DNA of 64,000 nucleotides from DASWJZ01 sp963814905 (GTDB lineage Bacteria; Pseudomonadota; Alphaproteobacteria; Rhizobiales; Afifellaceae), in NCBI GenBank assembly GCA_963814905.1, contig CAWFEM010000012.1, positions 62,001 to 126,000 of the forward strand, written 5' to 3'. The notes under the pieces are model-generated. The model did not search any database. It was not told the DNA's origin and saw nothing but the letters and a program-made list of their open reading frames with translations. Numbering within the stretch: the first letter of the stretch is position 1; each line of letters opens with the position of its first letter. Shown here piece by piece: positions 8,584 through 17,313 of the stretch. The translations under genes were made by a program, and so were the position numbers.

Positions 8584-9811
8584 ATGGCGCGGGTCGTTGT
8601 CATCGGCGCCGGCATCGTCGGCCTGTCGACAGCCTATTTCCTGCTCGCCGACGGGCACGACGTAGTCATCCTCGACCGCGACCCGGCGGGCGACAAGGCT
8701 TCGTTCAACAATGCCGGCGGTATCGGAATCAGCGAGATCGTCCCGGCCTCGGTGCCCGGACTCTGGTGGCGCGTTCCGGGTTGGCTCATCGATCCGCTCG
8801 GGCCGCTGTCGCTCAGGTTCGGCCACCTTCCGAGCCTGCTGCCCTGGCTGTGGCGGTTTCTGAAATCCGGCACCCAGTCGGAGATGCTGCGCGTGACGGC
8901 GGCGCTGGCGGCGCTCGCCGAGCCGACCTACGACGATCTGCTTCCGCTGCTTGAGAGGATCGGGCTGTCTCGCGAGCTGCACCATGCGGGGGCGCTCTCC
9001 GTCTACGAGACGAGCGAGGGCTTTGCGCGCGATCGCGCCGAGTGGGATTTGAAACGCAAATTCGGCATCGTGGCGGAGGAGATCAGCGGAGCGGAGGCGC
9101 GCGAGCGTGAGCCGGCGCTCGGGCCGATCGTCAAGCACGCGATCTCCACGCCCGGATGGGCGCATGTCGACGATCCGAAGCGTATCGTGGATTTTCTGCG
9201 CGCCTATGTCGCCGGACGCGGCGCGGTGATCGATATCGGCGAAGCCGTCGGCATCGAAACAAGCGCGGTGCGCACGGCGGACGGGCGGCGTCTGCAGTTC
9301 GACGCGCTGGTGGTGGCCGCCGGCGTATGGTCGGGCCGGCTCGCCCGGACGCTCGGCGACAGGGCGCTCATCGAGAGCGAGCGCGGCTACAACACCACGC
9401 TGCCGAATTCCAATGTCGCGCTCAACGCGGAAGTGATCTTCTCGGAGCGGAAATTCGTGGCGACGCCCCTTGCGATCGGCCTCAGGATCGGCGGCGCGGC
9501 GGAATTCGCCGGCCTCGACGCGCCGCCCAACTACGCCCGCAGCAAGGCGCTTGTCGCGCTTGCGTCGCGCTACTTTCCCGGGCTCAACGGCGCGAGGCGG
9601 CAGCGAATGGATGGGGCATCGCCCGACGACGCCCGATTCCCTGCCGGTCATCGGCCCGTCGCCGCGCCGCGGTAACGTCTTCTACGCCTTCGGGCATGCG
9701 CATACGGGGCTGACATTCGGCCCGACCACCGGGCGGCTGATCGCCGAGCTCGTCGCCGGCCGGCAACCGTCCATCGATCTCTCCCCCTTTGCCATAGCCC
9801 GGTTCGACTGA
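8584..9811 (+). pseudogene. DadA-like FAD D-amino-acid dehydrogenase, single-base frameshift
   Basis: FAD-dependent oxidoreductase of the DAO/DadA family. It starts at the ATG at 8584 with the dinucleotide-binding motif VVVIGAGIVGLSTAYFLLADG, then NNAGGIGIS and LVVAAGVWSGRL. The first frame ends at 9675 in non-homologous sequence. The expected family C-terminus (SEWMGHRPTTPDSLPVIG, NVFYAFGHAHTGLTFGPTTG) is present in the next frame up to 9811. The switch lies at about 9585-9605 in CGGCGCGAGGCGGCAGCG and is explained by one extra base. If intact (about 408 aa) it would oxidise a D-amino or imino acid, for instance the epimerised product of the following racemase-family enzyme. Decay or a sequencing indel are both possible. 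Confidence 0.85.
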
Positions 9812-9831
9812 ACCCCGCGAGGATCACGACA

Positions 9832-10833
9832 ATGCACCCCCATACCTTCCTCTGCGTCGATGCCCATACATGCGGCAATCCGGTCCGCGTCGTCGCCGGC
9901 GGCGGCCCGGTCCTCCCCAATGTAGACATGGCGGCGAAGCGGCAGATATTCATGGCGGAGCACGACTGGGTGCGGCGCGCGCTGATGTTCGAGCCGCGCG
10001 GTCACGACGGCATGTCGGGCTCGATCCTCTATCCGCCGTCGCGGGAAGACTGCGATCTCGGGGTGCTCTTCATCGAGGTGAGCGGCTGCCTGCCGATGTG
10101 CGGTCACGGCACCATCGGCACGGTGACCGTGGCGATCGAGCAGGGCTTTGTCGTTCCGCGCGAGGAGGGCAAGCTAGCGCTCGAAGTGCCGGCGGGCCGC
10201 GTCGAGGTCGAATATCAAATGAATGGCCGCTTCGTCGATCAGGTGCGCATCTTCAACATCGCGAGCTACTTGGCGGCGAGCGAGGTTGCGGTCGACGTGC
10301 CGGAGCTCGGCCGCCTCGTCGTCGACGTCTCGTACGGCGGTAACTATTACGCCATTGTAGAACCACAAGAATCATGGCCAGGCCTCGACTCCATGAGCGC
10401 CGGCGACATCCAGCGCCTCAGCCCGCTGGTGCGGACGGCCGTCGATGCCGCCGTGCATCCGGTACATCCGGAGGACGACCGCATCGCCGGCGTCAGCCAC
10501 GTCATGTGGTGCGATAAGCCGAAACATCCCGAGGCGCATGCGCGCAACGCCGTCTTCTACGGCGCGAAGGGGATCGACCGCTCGCCCTGCGGCACCGGAT
10601 CGTCGGCGCGCATGGCGCAGCGCGTCGCCAAGGGCCAGCTCAAGGTCGGCGAGGCGTTCGTGCACGAGAGCATCATCGGCACGCTCTTCCATTGCCGCGT
10701 GGAGGGCGCGACGGTTGTGGGCAATCACGACGCAATCCTCCCAAGCGTCGGCGGATGGGCGCGGGTGATCGGCCACAACACCATCTATGTCGATGAGCGC
10801 GATCCGCTCGCCTTCGGCTTCCAAGTCGTCTGA
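9832..10833 (+). CDS. Proline racemase superfamily protein, Cys/Cys type (likely 4-hydroxyproline 2-epimerase)
   Basis: Cofactor-independent epimerase of 333 aa. Both catalytic thiols are visible: Cys90 in LPMCGHGTIG and Cys253 in DRSPCGTGSSAR. An N-terminal DAHTCGNPVRVV and HDGMSGSILYPP support the family. In this superfamily a Cys/Cys pair is typical of 4-hydroxyproline 2-epimerases and proline racemases. The gene follows the frameshifted D-amino-acid oxidase by 20 bp and precedes the B12 protein by 8 bp. In known hydroxyproline pathways this enzyme makes cis-4-hydroxy-D-proline for the FAD oxidase. The substrate here is inferred from the neighbours. Confidence 0.85.
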   Translation: MHPHTFLCVDAHTCGNPVRVVAGGGPVLPNVDMAAKRQIFMAEHDWVRRALMFEPRGHDGMSGSILYPPSREDCDLGVLFIEVSGCLPMCGHGTIGTVTVAIEQGFVVPREEGKLALEVPAGRVEVEYQMNGRFVDQVRIFNIASYLAASEVAVDVPELGRLVVDVSYGGNYYAIVEPQESWPGLDSMSAGDIQRLSPLVRTAVDAAVHPVHPEDDRIAGVSHVMWCDKPKHPEAHARNAVFYGAKGIDRSPCGTGSSARMAQRVAKGQLKVGEAFVHESIIGTLFHCRVEGATVVGNHDAILPSVGGWARVIGHNTIYVDERDPLAFGFQVV

Positions 10834-10841
10834 CGCATGCG

Positions 10842-12662
10842 ATGACCGCCAGCCTGCCCGTCCGTTCGGAGCTCGTCCCGGCCACGCTGCGGCCGGCGGC
10901 CGTGCTTCTCGCTGAGGGTAGGGCGCTTGCCCGCGACTGGCGCGTCGGCCGCAATCTCTTTCTCGACGAGGCGGGCGTTGCGACGGAAGCCGAATACAAG
11001 CGCCGCGCGATGGCCGCCGGGCGGATCATGCAGCATGCCCATATCGGCTTTCGGAGCGTCGCGCGCACCTGCGCGGCGATGGCCGAGGTCCACCGCACGT
11101 GCCTTGAGAAAGGCGTGACGGTCGACCGGTTCGGCGTGACGCTCGACTGGTCGATGGGCTATCCGCCGGCGCTCCGCGCGGAGCGGCCCCGCGGCACGGG
11201 GATCGTGCTCGAAGGGCCGGAAGATTTCGGGCGCATCACCAACGCCGCGCCCGCCGCCGCGCATTTCGGCGACTTCATGATGGGCCTTCCCGGCGCGGTG
11301 GAGAACACGCAAGCCGCGCTTGCCGCGGGCGCCACAGCGATCGGCAATCTCGGACAATATTTCACGTTCCGGCTTCCCTATTGGGACGACGACGTGGCGA
11401 CGACGGAAGCGACGCTCGTGGCGCTTGGCCTGATCGCCGCGCAGGACGTGGAGGTTCTCGTCCATTCCAACCTGGACGACGGCTTCGCCGGGCTCTTCTC
11501 CGATACGAGCTCCGCACTCGGCATGGTGCTGGTGGAGAAATATCTGGTCGAGGAGCTGATCGGCGCGCGCCTCTCGCATTGCTACGGACATCACTTCACG
11601 TCGCCGCTCCTGCGGCTCGCCTTCCATCATGCGCTCGCGCTGGTGACGGACAGCGTCGGCACGATGATCTTCGGCAGCACGGTCAGCTACCGGTCGACGC
11701 CGGCGGGAAACTACGCCAGCCTCGCAAGCTATCTCCAGGCGGACGTCTGGGCGCTGCAGCGGCAGCCGACCGGCCATGCCGTCAATCCGGTGCCGGTCAC
11801 CGAAAACGAGCGCATCCCCGACGTCGACGAGATCGTCGACGCGCAGCTCTTCGCAGCGCGGCTCGTGGAGCATGCCGGCGCCTCGCGCGACCTTGTCGAT
11901 TGGGAAGCCGTCGATCGCCTCGCCGGGCGGCTGGTCGAAGGCGGCCGCCGCTTTGCCAGGAATGTCCTCGGCGGATTGGCGTCATCCGGAGTGAACACCG
12001 CCGACGCGGGCGAGCTGATGCTTGCGTTGCGGCGGATCGGTGCGAAGCGTCTTGAGCAGCTCTTCGGGGCCGGGGCTGCCGACGCGGAAACCCCCGATCG
12101 GGAGGCATGGAGCGGCCGTCATCTTGTCGTGCCTGCGGAATGGGTCGAGGCAATAGAACGCGAGTCCGACGCCTGGGTCGCCGCGATCGACGAAGCGCTC
12201 GTCTCCCGCATCGGCGCGCGGCGGCTCAAGGCCTGCGTCGGAACGACCGACGTCCACGAGCACGGAAAGGCTCTCGTTGAGCGCGGGCTCACCAAGCTCG
12301 GCGTGACGGTCGTCGACGGCGGCGTCTCCGCCGATCCGGAACGGCTCGTCGCGATTGCCATCGACAGCGCGGCCGACCTGATCGCGATCAGCACCTATAA
12401 CGGCGTTGCGCTGCGCTATGCGCGCGACGTCATGCGCTGCCTCGACCGGGCGGGTGTCGCACTTCCCGTCTGTATCGGCGGACGGCTCAACCAGATCCCG
12501 GAGGACTCCAATTCCGGACTTCCGGTCGAGGTGAGCTCCGAGATCCGAGCGCTCGGCGCCATTCCCTGCGCCTCGATCGAGGCGCTCGTGCCGGTGCTTC
12601 AAGGCCTTGCCGAGACGCTCAATCCGCAACTGCGATATCCGCACACCGCAACCCACCCGTAA
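10842..12662 (+). CDS. Fused glutamate-mutase-like (GlmE + B12-binding) protein
   Basis: A 606-aa protein in two parts. Residues about 1-440 look like the TIM barrel of methylaspartate (glutamate) mutase subunit E: AALAAGATAIGNLGQYF then RLPYW, a HCYGHHFTSPLLR segment, and a long helical tail. Residues about 463-590 are a cobalamin-binding Rossmann domain with the diagnostic DxHxxG motif as D470-V-H472-E-H-G475, then LIAISTYNG and VCIGGRLNQIPE (the GG loop). Normal glutamate mutase has a separate small S subunit; here the order is E then S on one chain. The gene lies between two proline-racemase-family genes (8 and 11 bp gaps). A carbon-skeleton or amino mutase reaction on an imino/amino acid is plausible, but the substrate is unknown. 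Confidence 0.75.
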   Translation: MTASLPVRSELVPATLRPAAVLLAEGRALARDWRVGRNLFLDEAGVATEAEYKRRAMAAGRIMQHAHIGFRSVARTCAAMAEVHRTCLEKGVTVDRFGVTLDWSMGYPPALRAERPRGTGIVLEGPEDFGRITNAAPAAAHFGDFMMGLPGAVENTQAALAAGATAIGNLGQYFTFRLPYWDDDVATTEATLVALGLIAAQDVEVLVHSNLDDGFAGLFSDTSSALGMVLVEKYLVEELIGARLSHCYGHHFTSPLLRLAFHHALALVTDSVGTMIFGSTVSYRSTPAGNYASLASYLQADVWALQRQPTGHAVNPVPVTENERIPDVDEIVDAQLFAARLVEHAGASRDLVDWEAVDRLAGRLVEGGRRFARNVLGGLASSGVNTADAGELMLALRRIGAKRLEQLFGAGAADAETPDREAWSGRHLVVPAEWVEAIERESDAWVAAIDEALVSRIGARRLKACVGTTDVHEHGKALVERGLTKLGVTVVDGGVSADPERLVAIAIDSAADLIAISTYNGVALRYARDVMRCLDRAGVALPVCIGGRLNQIPEDSNSGLPVEVSSEIRALGAIPCASIEALVPVLQGLAETLNPQLRYPHTATHP

Positions 12663-12673
12663 GGACAAACCCA

Positions 12674-13711
12674 ATGCGATTCACTCGGATGATCAATGTC
12701 GTCGGCGTTCACGCCGCCGGAGAGCTGAACGAAGTGATCACGGGCGGCGTGCTCGACGTGCCTGGGGCGACGGTGTTCGACAAGATGCGCCATCTTCAGA
12801 CGAAGGACGACTGGCTGCGCCTGTTCCTGCTGCAGGAGCCGCGCGGGCGTGTGTCGCAATGCGTCAACCTCGTCGTGCCGGCCACCGATCCGAAGGCGGA
12901 TGTCGGCTTCGTCATCATCGAGTCGGACTATTACGTGCCGATGTCCGGCACCAACACGATCTGCACGGTCACGGCACTGCTTGAGACCGGCATGATCCCG
13001 ATGACCGAGCCCGTCACGCGCCTGACGCTCGAAGCGCCGGCCGGGCTCGTGCCGGTGACCGCGCAATGCAAGGACGGAAAGTGCGTGAGCGTCACCTTCG
13101 ACAACGTGCCGGCCTTCGTCTTCGCTCTCGACCGGGACGTCGAGGTCCCGGGGCTTGGGACGATCAAGGTCGACGTCGCCTATGGCGGAATGATCTATGC
13201 GCTGGTGGATGCGACTGCGCTCGGCTTCAAGCTCGTCTCGTCGGAGGGTGCGGCGCTGGTTGAGGTTGGCGAGCGCATCAAGGCCGCGGCAGCCGAACAG
13301 GTGCCGGCGGTGCATCCGGAGAATCCCGAGATCCATACGATCAACCAGACGCTCTTCGCCGGCCCGCTCCGGAATACCCCCGACGGGAAACGGGCGCGCA
13401 ACGGCGTGATCGTGTCGCCGGGGCGTCTCGACCGCTCCGCCTGCGGGACCGGCACGAGCGCGCGGCTCGCGGTGATGCATGCGCGCGGCCAGATCGCGCA
13501 GGGCGAGCGCTTCGTGCACGAGTCGGTCCTCGGCACCGAGTTCATCGGCGAGGTGACCGGAATTACGGAGGTCGGCGGCATCCCGGCCATTCGCCCGACG
13601 ATCACTGGCAGCGGCTGGATCACCGCGTTCCACCAATATGTGCTCGATCCCACCGATCCGTTCCCCAACGGATTCCGACTGGGGGATACATGGCCGGGCG
13701 AGGCGGCCTAG
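12674..13711 (+). CDS. Proline racemase superfamily protein, Ser/Cys type
   Basis: Second superfamily member, 345 aa. The first catalytic position is Ser91 (VPMSGTNTICT) instead of Cys; the second is Cys257 (DRSACGTGTSAR). Characterised Ser/Cys members can have both trans-3-hydroxy-L-proline dehydratase and 4-hydroxyproline epimerase activity, while Cys/Thr members are dehydratases. It begins 11 bp after the B12 protein and ends the plus-strand operon, facing the minus-strand aldehyde dehydrogenase operon. It differs clearly from the Cys/Cys paralogue at 9832, so the two probably act on different stereoisomers or intermediates (inference). Confidence 0.85.
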   Translation: MRFTRMINVVGVHAAGELNEVITGGVLDVPGATVFDKMRHLQTKDDWLRLFLLQEPRGRVSQCVNLVVPATDPKADVGFVIIESDYYVPMSGTNTICTVTALLETGMIPMTEPVTRLTLEAPAGLVPVTAQCKDGKCVSVTFDNVPAFVFALDRDVEVPGLGTIKVDVAYGGMIYALVDATALGFKLVSSEGAALVEVGERIKAAAAEQVPAVHPENPEIHTINQTLFAGPLRNTPDGKRARNGVIVSPGRLDRSACGTGTSARLAVMHARGQIAQGERFVHESVLGTEFIGEVTGITEVGGIPAIRPTITGSGWITAFHQYVLDPTDPFPNGFRLGDTWPGEAA

Positions 13712-13721
13712 CTCGGGCGAC

Positions 13722-13750
13722 AAAAAGCGGCCCAGCATCGCCGGGACCGC
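13722..13750 (-). terminator. Intrinsic terminator of the minus-strand lyase operon
   Basis: Read on the minus strand: GCGG(T)CCC, a 9-nt loop, GGGCCGC, then TTTTTG. The stem has seven pairs with one bulged base. It sits 35 bp past the aldehyde dehydrogenase stop, between convergent operons. Confidence 0.75.
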
Positions 13751-13784
13751 GTCGCGAAGGACCAGCCAAGCCGGCGAGGACGGC

Positions 13785-15281
13785 TCAGCGAAGCTGAATC
13801 CAGATGGCCTTCGTCTCCGTGTACTGGTCGTGGGCCATCAGCGACTTGTCCTTTCCGCCGAAGCCCGATTCCTTGTATCCGCCGAAGGGCACTGCGAAGT
13901 CGCCCTCCGAATAGCAGTTGATCGAGACCGTGCCGGCGCGCAGCGCCCGCGCCGTCTTGTGCGCGACGTTCAGATCGTTGGTGTAGATCGACGAGGCGAG
14001 GCCATAGCTCGTGTCGTTGGCGATCCGTACGGCCTCCTCCGCATCCTTGAAGGTGATCACCGAGAGGACGGGGCCGAAAATCTCCTCGCGCGCGATCCGC
14101 ATGCTGTTGGTCACGCCGTCGAAGACGGTTGGCTCGACGAAATAGCCGCCGGTCTCCTCCAAGACACGGTTACCGCCGAGCGCGACCGTTGCACCCTCCT
14201 TCTTGCCGATGTCGATATAGGAGAGGACCTTGTCGAGATGGCCTTCCTCGATCATGGCGCCGATCTTGGTCTCCGTCTCGAGCGGATCGCCGACTTTCCA
14301 GGTCTTGAAGGTCGGCGCGATCCGGTCAAGCAGGCGGTCCTTGACGTCCTGGTGCACGATCAGCCGTGACCCTGCGCTGCAGTTCTCCCCCTGGCAGAAG
14401 AGGATGCCGGAGGCGACCTGATCGGCGACCATCTGCAGGTCGGAGACGTCCGCCATCACGATCGCCGGGCTCTTTCCGCCGCATTCCAGCACGATTCGCT
14501 TCATGTTGGATTCCGCCGCGTATTTCAGGAAATAGCGGCCGACCTCGCCGGAGCCGGTGAAGCTGACGCAGTCGATGTCCATGTGACGCCCAACGCGCTG
14601 CCCTGCCGTCTCGCCGAACCCCGGCACGACGTTGAAGACCCCGTCGGGGATGCCGGCTTCCGCCGCCAGCATGGCGAGACGCAGCGCCGTCAGCGGCGTC
14701 TGCTCCGCCGGCTTGATGACCATCGAATTTCCGCCGGCGAGCGCCGGGGCGATCTTCCACATGGCGACGAAGAGCGGGAAATTCCACGGCAGCACCGTGC
14801 CGACGACGCCGATCGGCTCACGCACGATCATCGAGACGACGTCGCTCGAAGTCGGCGAGATATGATCGTAGATCTTGTCGATAGCCTCGGCGTGCCATCG
14901 CAGAGTCTCGATCGTGTCGGGAAGGTCGACCGCCAGAGAGTCGCCGATCGGCTTGCCGCAATCCACCGTCTCCATGATGGCGAGCTCGGTGATGTTCTCT
15001 TCGATCAGGTCGGCGAAGCGCAGCAGAACCTTCTTGCGCTCCCGCGGCGGCATTTTTGACCAGACGCCGTCCTCGAAGGCGCGGCGGGCGGCGGCGACCG
15101 CGAGATCGATGTCGGCGGCGTCGCCCTCCGCGACGCTCGCGATGACCTTGCCGGTCGCCGGGTTCACAGTGTCGAAGGTCTTGCCGGATATCGCATCGAC
15201 GAATTTCCCGTCGATGAAGGCTCGGGTTTCAAAGCGGAGGCTGCTCGCGCTCTTGTGGAAGTCGGTCTCGATGCGCGTCAT
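13785..15281 (-). CDS. NAD(P)-dependent aldehyde dehydrogenase
   Basis: Full-length ALDH of 498 aa. Motifs: VLPWNFPLFVAMWKIAPALA, NAD-site VIKPAEQTPLTAL, FTGSGEVGRYF, catalytic Glu in LECGGKSPAIV, catalytic Cys in FCQGENCSAGSR, and EEIFGPVLSVITF. It resembles the PuuC/betaine-aldehyde group. It is the last gene of a five-gene minus-strand operon (19-bp gap to the SDR) and is followed by an intrinsic terminator. Candidate substrates from context are alpha-ketoglutarate semialdehyde (end of the hydroxyproline route) or a small aldehyde released by a DapA-family aldolase. The sequence does not decide between them. Confidence 0.92.
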   Translation of the reverse strand: MTRIETDFHKSASSLRFETRAFIDGKFVDAISGKTFDTVNPATGKVIASVAEGDAADIDLAVAAARRAFEDGVWSKMPPRERKKVLLRFADLIEENITELAIMETVDCGKPIGDSLAVDLPDTIETLRWHAEAIDKIYDHISPTSSDVVSMIVREPIGVVGTVLPWNFPLFVAMWKIAPALAGGNSMVIKPAEQTPLTALRLAMLAAEAGIPDGVFNVVPGFGETAGQRVGRHMDIDCVSFTGSGEVGRYFLKYAAESNMKRIVLECGGKSPAIVMADVSDLQMVADQVASGILFCQGENCSAGSRLIVHQDVKDRLLDRIAPTFKTWKVGDPLETETKIGAMIEEGHLDKVLSYIDIGKKEGATVALGGNRVLEETGGYFVEPTVFDGVTNSMRIAREEIFGPVLSVITFKDAEEAVRIANDTSYGLASSIYTNDLNVAHKTARALRAGTVSINCYSEGDFAVPFGGYKESGFGGKDKSLMAHDQYTETKAIWIQLR

Positions 15282-15300
15282 CGCTGTTGTCCTTTCTGCG

Positions 15301-16077
15301 TCAGATGAATCCGCCGTTCACGTGCATGATCTGGCCGGTCACGTAGGAGGCGTCGGGGGAGGCGAGGAAGGCGACGAGGGCCGCGACCTCGTCGGGCTCG
15401 CCGATCCGCCCGAGCGGGATCTTGGCGGCGAAGTCGCGCCACTCGTCGGCGCTCAGGAACTGTTCCGTTCCGGCCTGTTTGCGGATGAGCCCGGGGACGA
15501 CGGCGTTGACCGTGATCCCGGCGGCCGCGAACGGCACCGCGACGGCTTTCACCATCGCTTCCAGCCCGGCCTTGGCCGCGCCGGAGGCCGGATAGTTCGG
15601 GTAGTCGGTGCGGAAGACGTGCGCATTGTGCGTGCTGATCGCGATCACGCGCGCGTCGGCGCCTTGCTTCAGGTGTCTCTCCGCCGCCGTCACCAGCTCG
15701 AAAAACCCGCCGGTGATGACGGCGAGGCAATTGTCGAGGCCGGCCCGGTCAAGCGCGCCGATCTGTCGCCGGTCCGGGAAGCCGGCATTGGCGATGACGA
15801 CGTCGAGGCCGCCGAACGCCTCAACGGCGTGCTCGACCAGACGGGCACCGGTTTCAGGCGCGGCCAGATCGCCGAGCAGGATCGCCGTCTTTGCGCCGGC
15901 GCGTTCCAGTTCCGCGGCGACCTCTTCGCAGCCTTTCCTGTTGGTCAGCGCGTGCACCAGGATGCCGACGCCGGGTCGCGCCAGGCGCCGGCAGATCGCC
16001 GCGCCGATGCCGCTGCTGGAGCCGGTCACCAGGATCGATCGGAGGCGATCCCCGTCGGTGCGCTCGGCGCTCGTCAC
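15301..16077 (-). CDS. Short-chain dehydrogenase/reductase lacking the usual catalytic Tyr
   Basis: SDR of 258 aa with a good nucleotide site TGSSSGIGAAICRRLA (about residues 18-33), the VVIANAGFPD motif (NAG), catalytic Ser in VIAISTHNAHVF, and the C-terminal signature ASPDASYVTGQIMHVNGGF. Where most SDRs have YxxxK, this protein reads YPASGAAKAG. The Lys is kept but the residue four before it is Ser, and the nearest Tyr is seven before. It may use a shifted Tyr, be a divergent reductase, or be inactive. It sits between the enolase-superfamily gene (12 bp upstream) and ALDH in one operon, so it probably acts on a hydroxy/keto acid intermediate. Confidence 0.85.
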   Translation of the reverse strand: MTSAERTDGDRLRSILVTGSSSGIGAAICRRLARPGVGILVHALTNRKGCEEVAAELERAGAKTAILLGDLAAPETGARLVEHAVEAFGGLDVVIANAGFPDRRQIGALDRAGLDNCLAVITGGFFELVTAAERHLKQGADARVIAISTHNAHVFRTDYPNYPASGAAKAGLEAMVKAVAVPFAAAGITVNAVVPGLIRKQAGTEQFLSADEWRDFAAKIPLGRIGEPDEVAALVAFLASPDASYVTGQIMHVNGGFI

Positions 16078-16089
16078 GGCCTTTGCACC

Positions 16090-17256
16090 TCACGCGGCAT
16101 GCTGGCGCTGATGCTCCGCGAGCGCGCCCCAGTCGACGTCGACGCCGAGTCCCGGCGCGTCCGGCAGCACCGCGCGGGCGCCGTTGAAGGTTATGCCGCC
16201 GCTGAATGGGTTCGGGCTGCCGATATCGAGGAAGCTCACATGGCCTTCGCAGTCGACCGGATAGGGCGTACGCGCGATGGCCGCGATATGGCAGCAGGCC
16301 GTGTCGCCGAGGATCGTGTAGGGATTGGTGTCGACGCTGACGCCGAGGCCGGCAGCCTCGCAGATGGCGATCGCCTGGGCCGCCGGGAAGAATCCGCCGA
16401 TGCGGTTCAGCTTCATGACCATGCGGTCGCAGGCGCCGAGCCTGACGATGTTCATCAGCGCCTCGGGCGACCACACCGACTCGTCGAGGATCACCGGCAC
16501 GCCGGCATTGGCGCGCACGAAGGCGGCGCCGACGATATCGGCATGCGGCAGCGGCTGCTCGATGGAAAGGTTGTCGTGGCCGGCGAAGCGCTTGAGGATC
16601 GCGACCGTCCATTGCGCGCTGCGCCAGCCCTGATTGGCGTCCGCGTCGATATAGACGTTGGAGGGGACGACATCGAGCGCGGCGCGCAGCAGCGCCAGCT
16701 CGGTCTCCAAATTGTCGCGGTCCCAGCCCTTGGCGAGAACCGTGTCGCCGACCTTGATCTTCAGCCCCTTGAAGCCCTCCTTGACGTAGTGCTCCGAGGC
16801 GGCGGCCATTTCCTCCGGCGTCTTGTGGTAGAGGTTGGTCAGCATCTCGAACTCGGTGCGGTAGGCGCCGCCGAGCAGGGCATGGACGGGAACGCCAAGC
16901 GCCTTTCCAACGAGATCGTAGAGCGCCATGTCGACGCCGGAGCGCGCACCGCGGCCGCCTGGCATGCCGCCGCCGATCTGCGCCTCCATGAGGTGGTGCA
17001 TGTGGGCGAAGTTGCGCGGGTCCTGGCCGCGCAGCGCCTTATCGTAGAGCGCGACGCACGCCTGGATATGCTCCGCGGTCTCGCCCAGATACCAGACCTG
17101 GCTCGTCGCCTCGCCCACGCCGTAGTCGCCGTTCTCTGCCGTCACCTTGATCACGAAGCTCGGCGGCTGGCTCGGCCATACATATTCGTCATCGAGCCAC
17201 GCCTCCTTGATGACCTTCGGGTACATGCGGAGCGCTTCGACCTTGGCGATCTTCAT
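16090..17256 (-). CDS. Enolase-superfamily enzyme (mandelate racemase / muconate lactonising group)
   Basis: A 388-aa enolase-superfamily enzyme: N-terminal capping domain then a TIM barrel. The KxK base motif is in GLKIKVGD. The three metal ligands are in DADANQGW, SIEQPL and VILDESVW. A later VMKLNRIGG supplies a conserved Lys/Asn region, and GVSVDTNPYTILG lies near the end of the barrel. Such enzymes abstract a proton alpha to a carboxylate and act as racemases, epimerases, cycloisomerases or sugar-acid dehydratases. The DapA-family neighbours make acid dehydration or epimerisation plausible. The length is short for L-fuconate dehydratase. The substrate is unassigned. Confidence 0.88.
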   Translation of the reverse strand: MKIAKVEALRMYPKVIKEAWLDDEYVWPSQPPSFVIKVTAENGDYGVGEATSQVWYLGETAEHIQACVALYDKALRGQDPRNFAHMHHLMEAQIGGGMPGGRGARSGVDMALYDLVGKALGVPVHALLGGAYRTEFEMLTNLYHKTPEEMAAASEHYVKEGFKGLKIKVGDTVLAKGWDRDNLETELALLRAALDVVPSNVYIDADANQGWRSAQWTVAILKRFAGHDNLSIEQPLPHADIVGAAFVRANAGVPVILDESVWSPEALMNIVRLGACDRMVMKLNRIGGFFPAAQAIAICEAAGLGVSVDTNPYTILGDTACCHIAAIARTPYPVDCEGHVSFLDIGSPNPFSGGITFNGARAVLPDAPGLGVDVDWGALAEHQRQHAA

Positions 17257-17313
17257 CTTATTCCTCCATGCCTGCCGTTTGCGGAACGCAGCCCGCCGCG
17301 CCGCCGCCGGCGC

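Noticed and set aside
10834..10841. Cobalamin riboswitch controlling the B12 protein
   Set aside because: The gap is 8 bp and I saw no B12-box-like element upstream of the operon.
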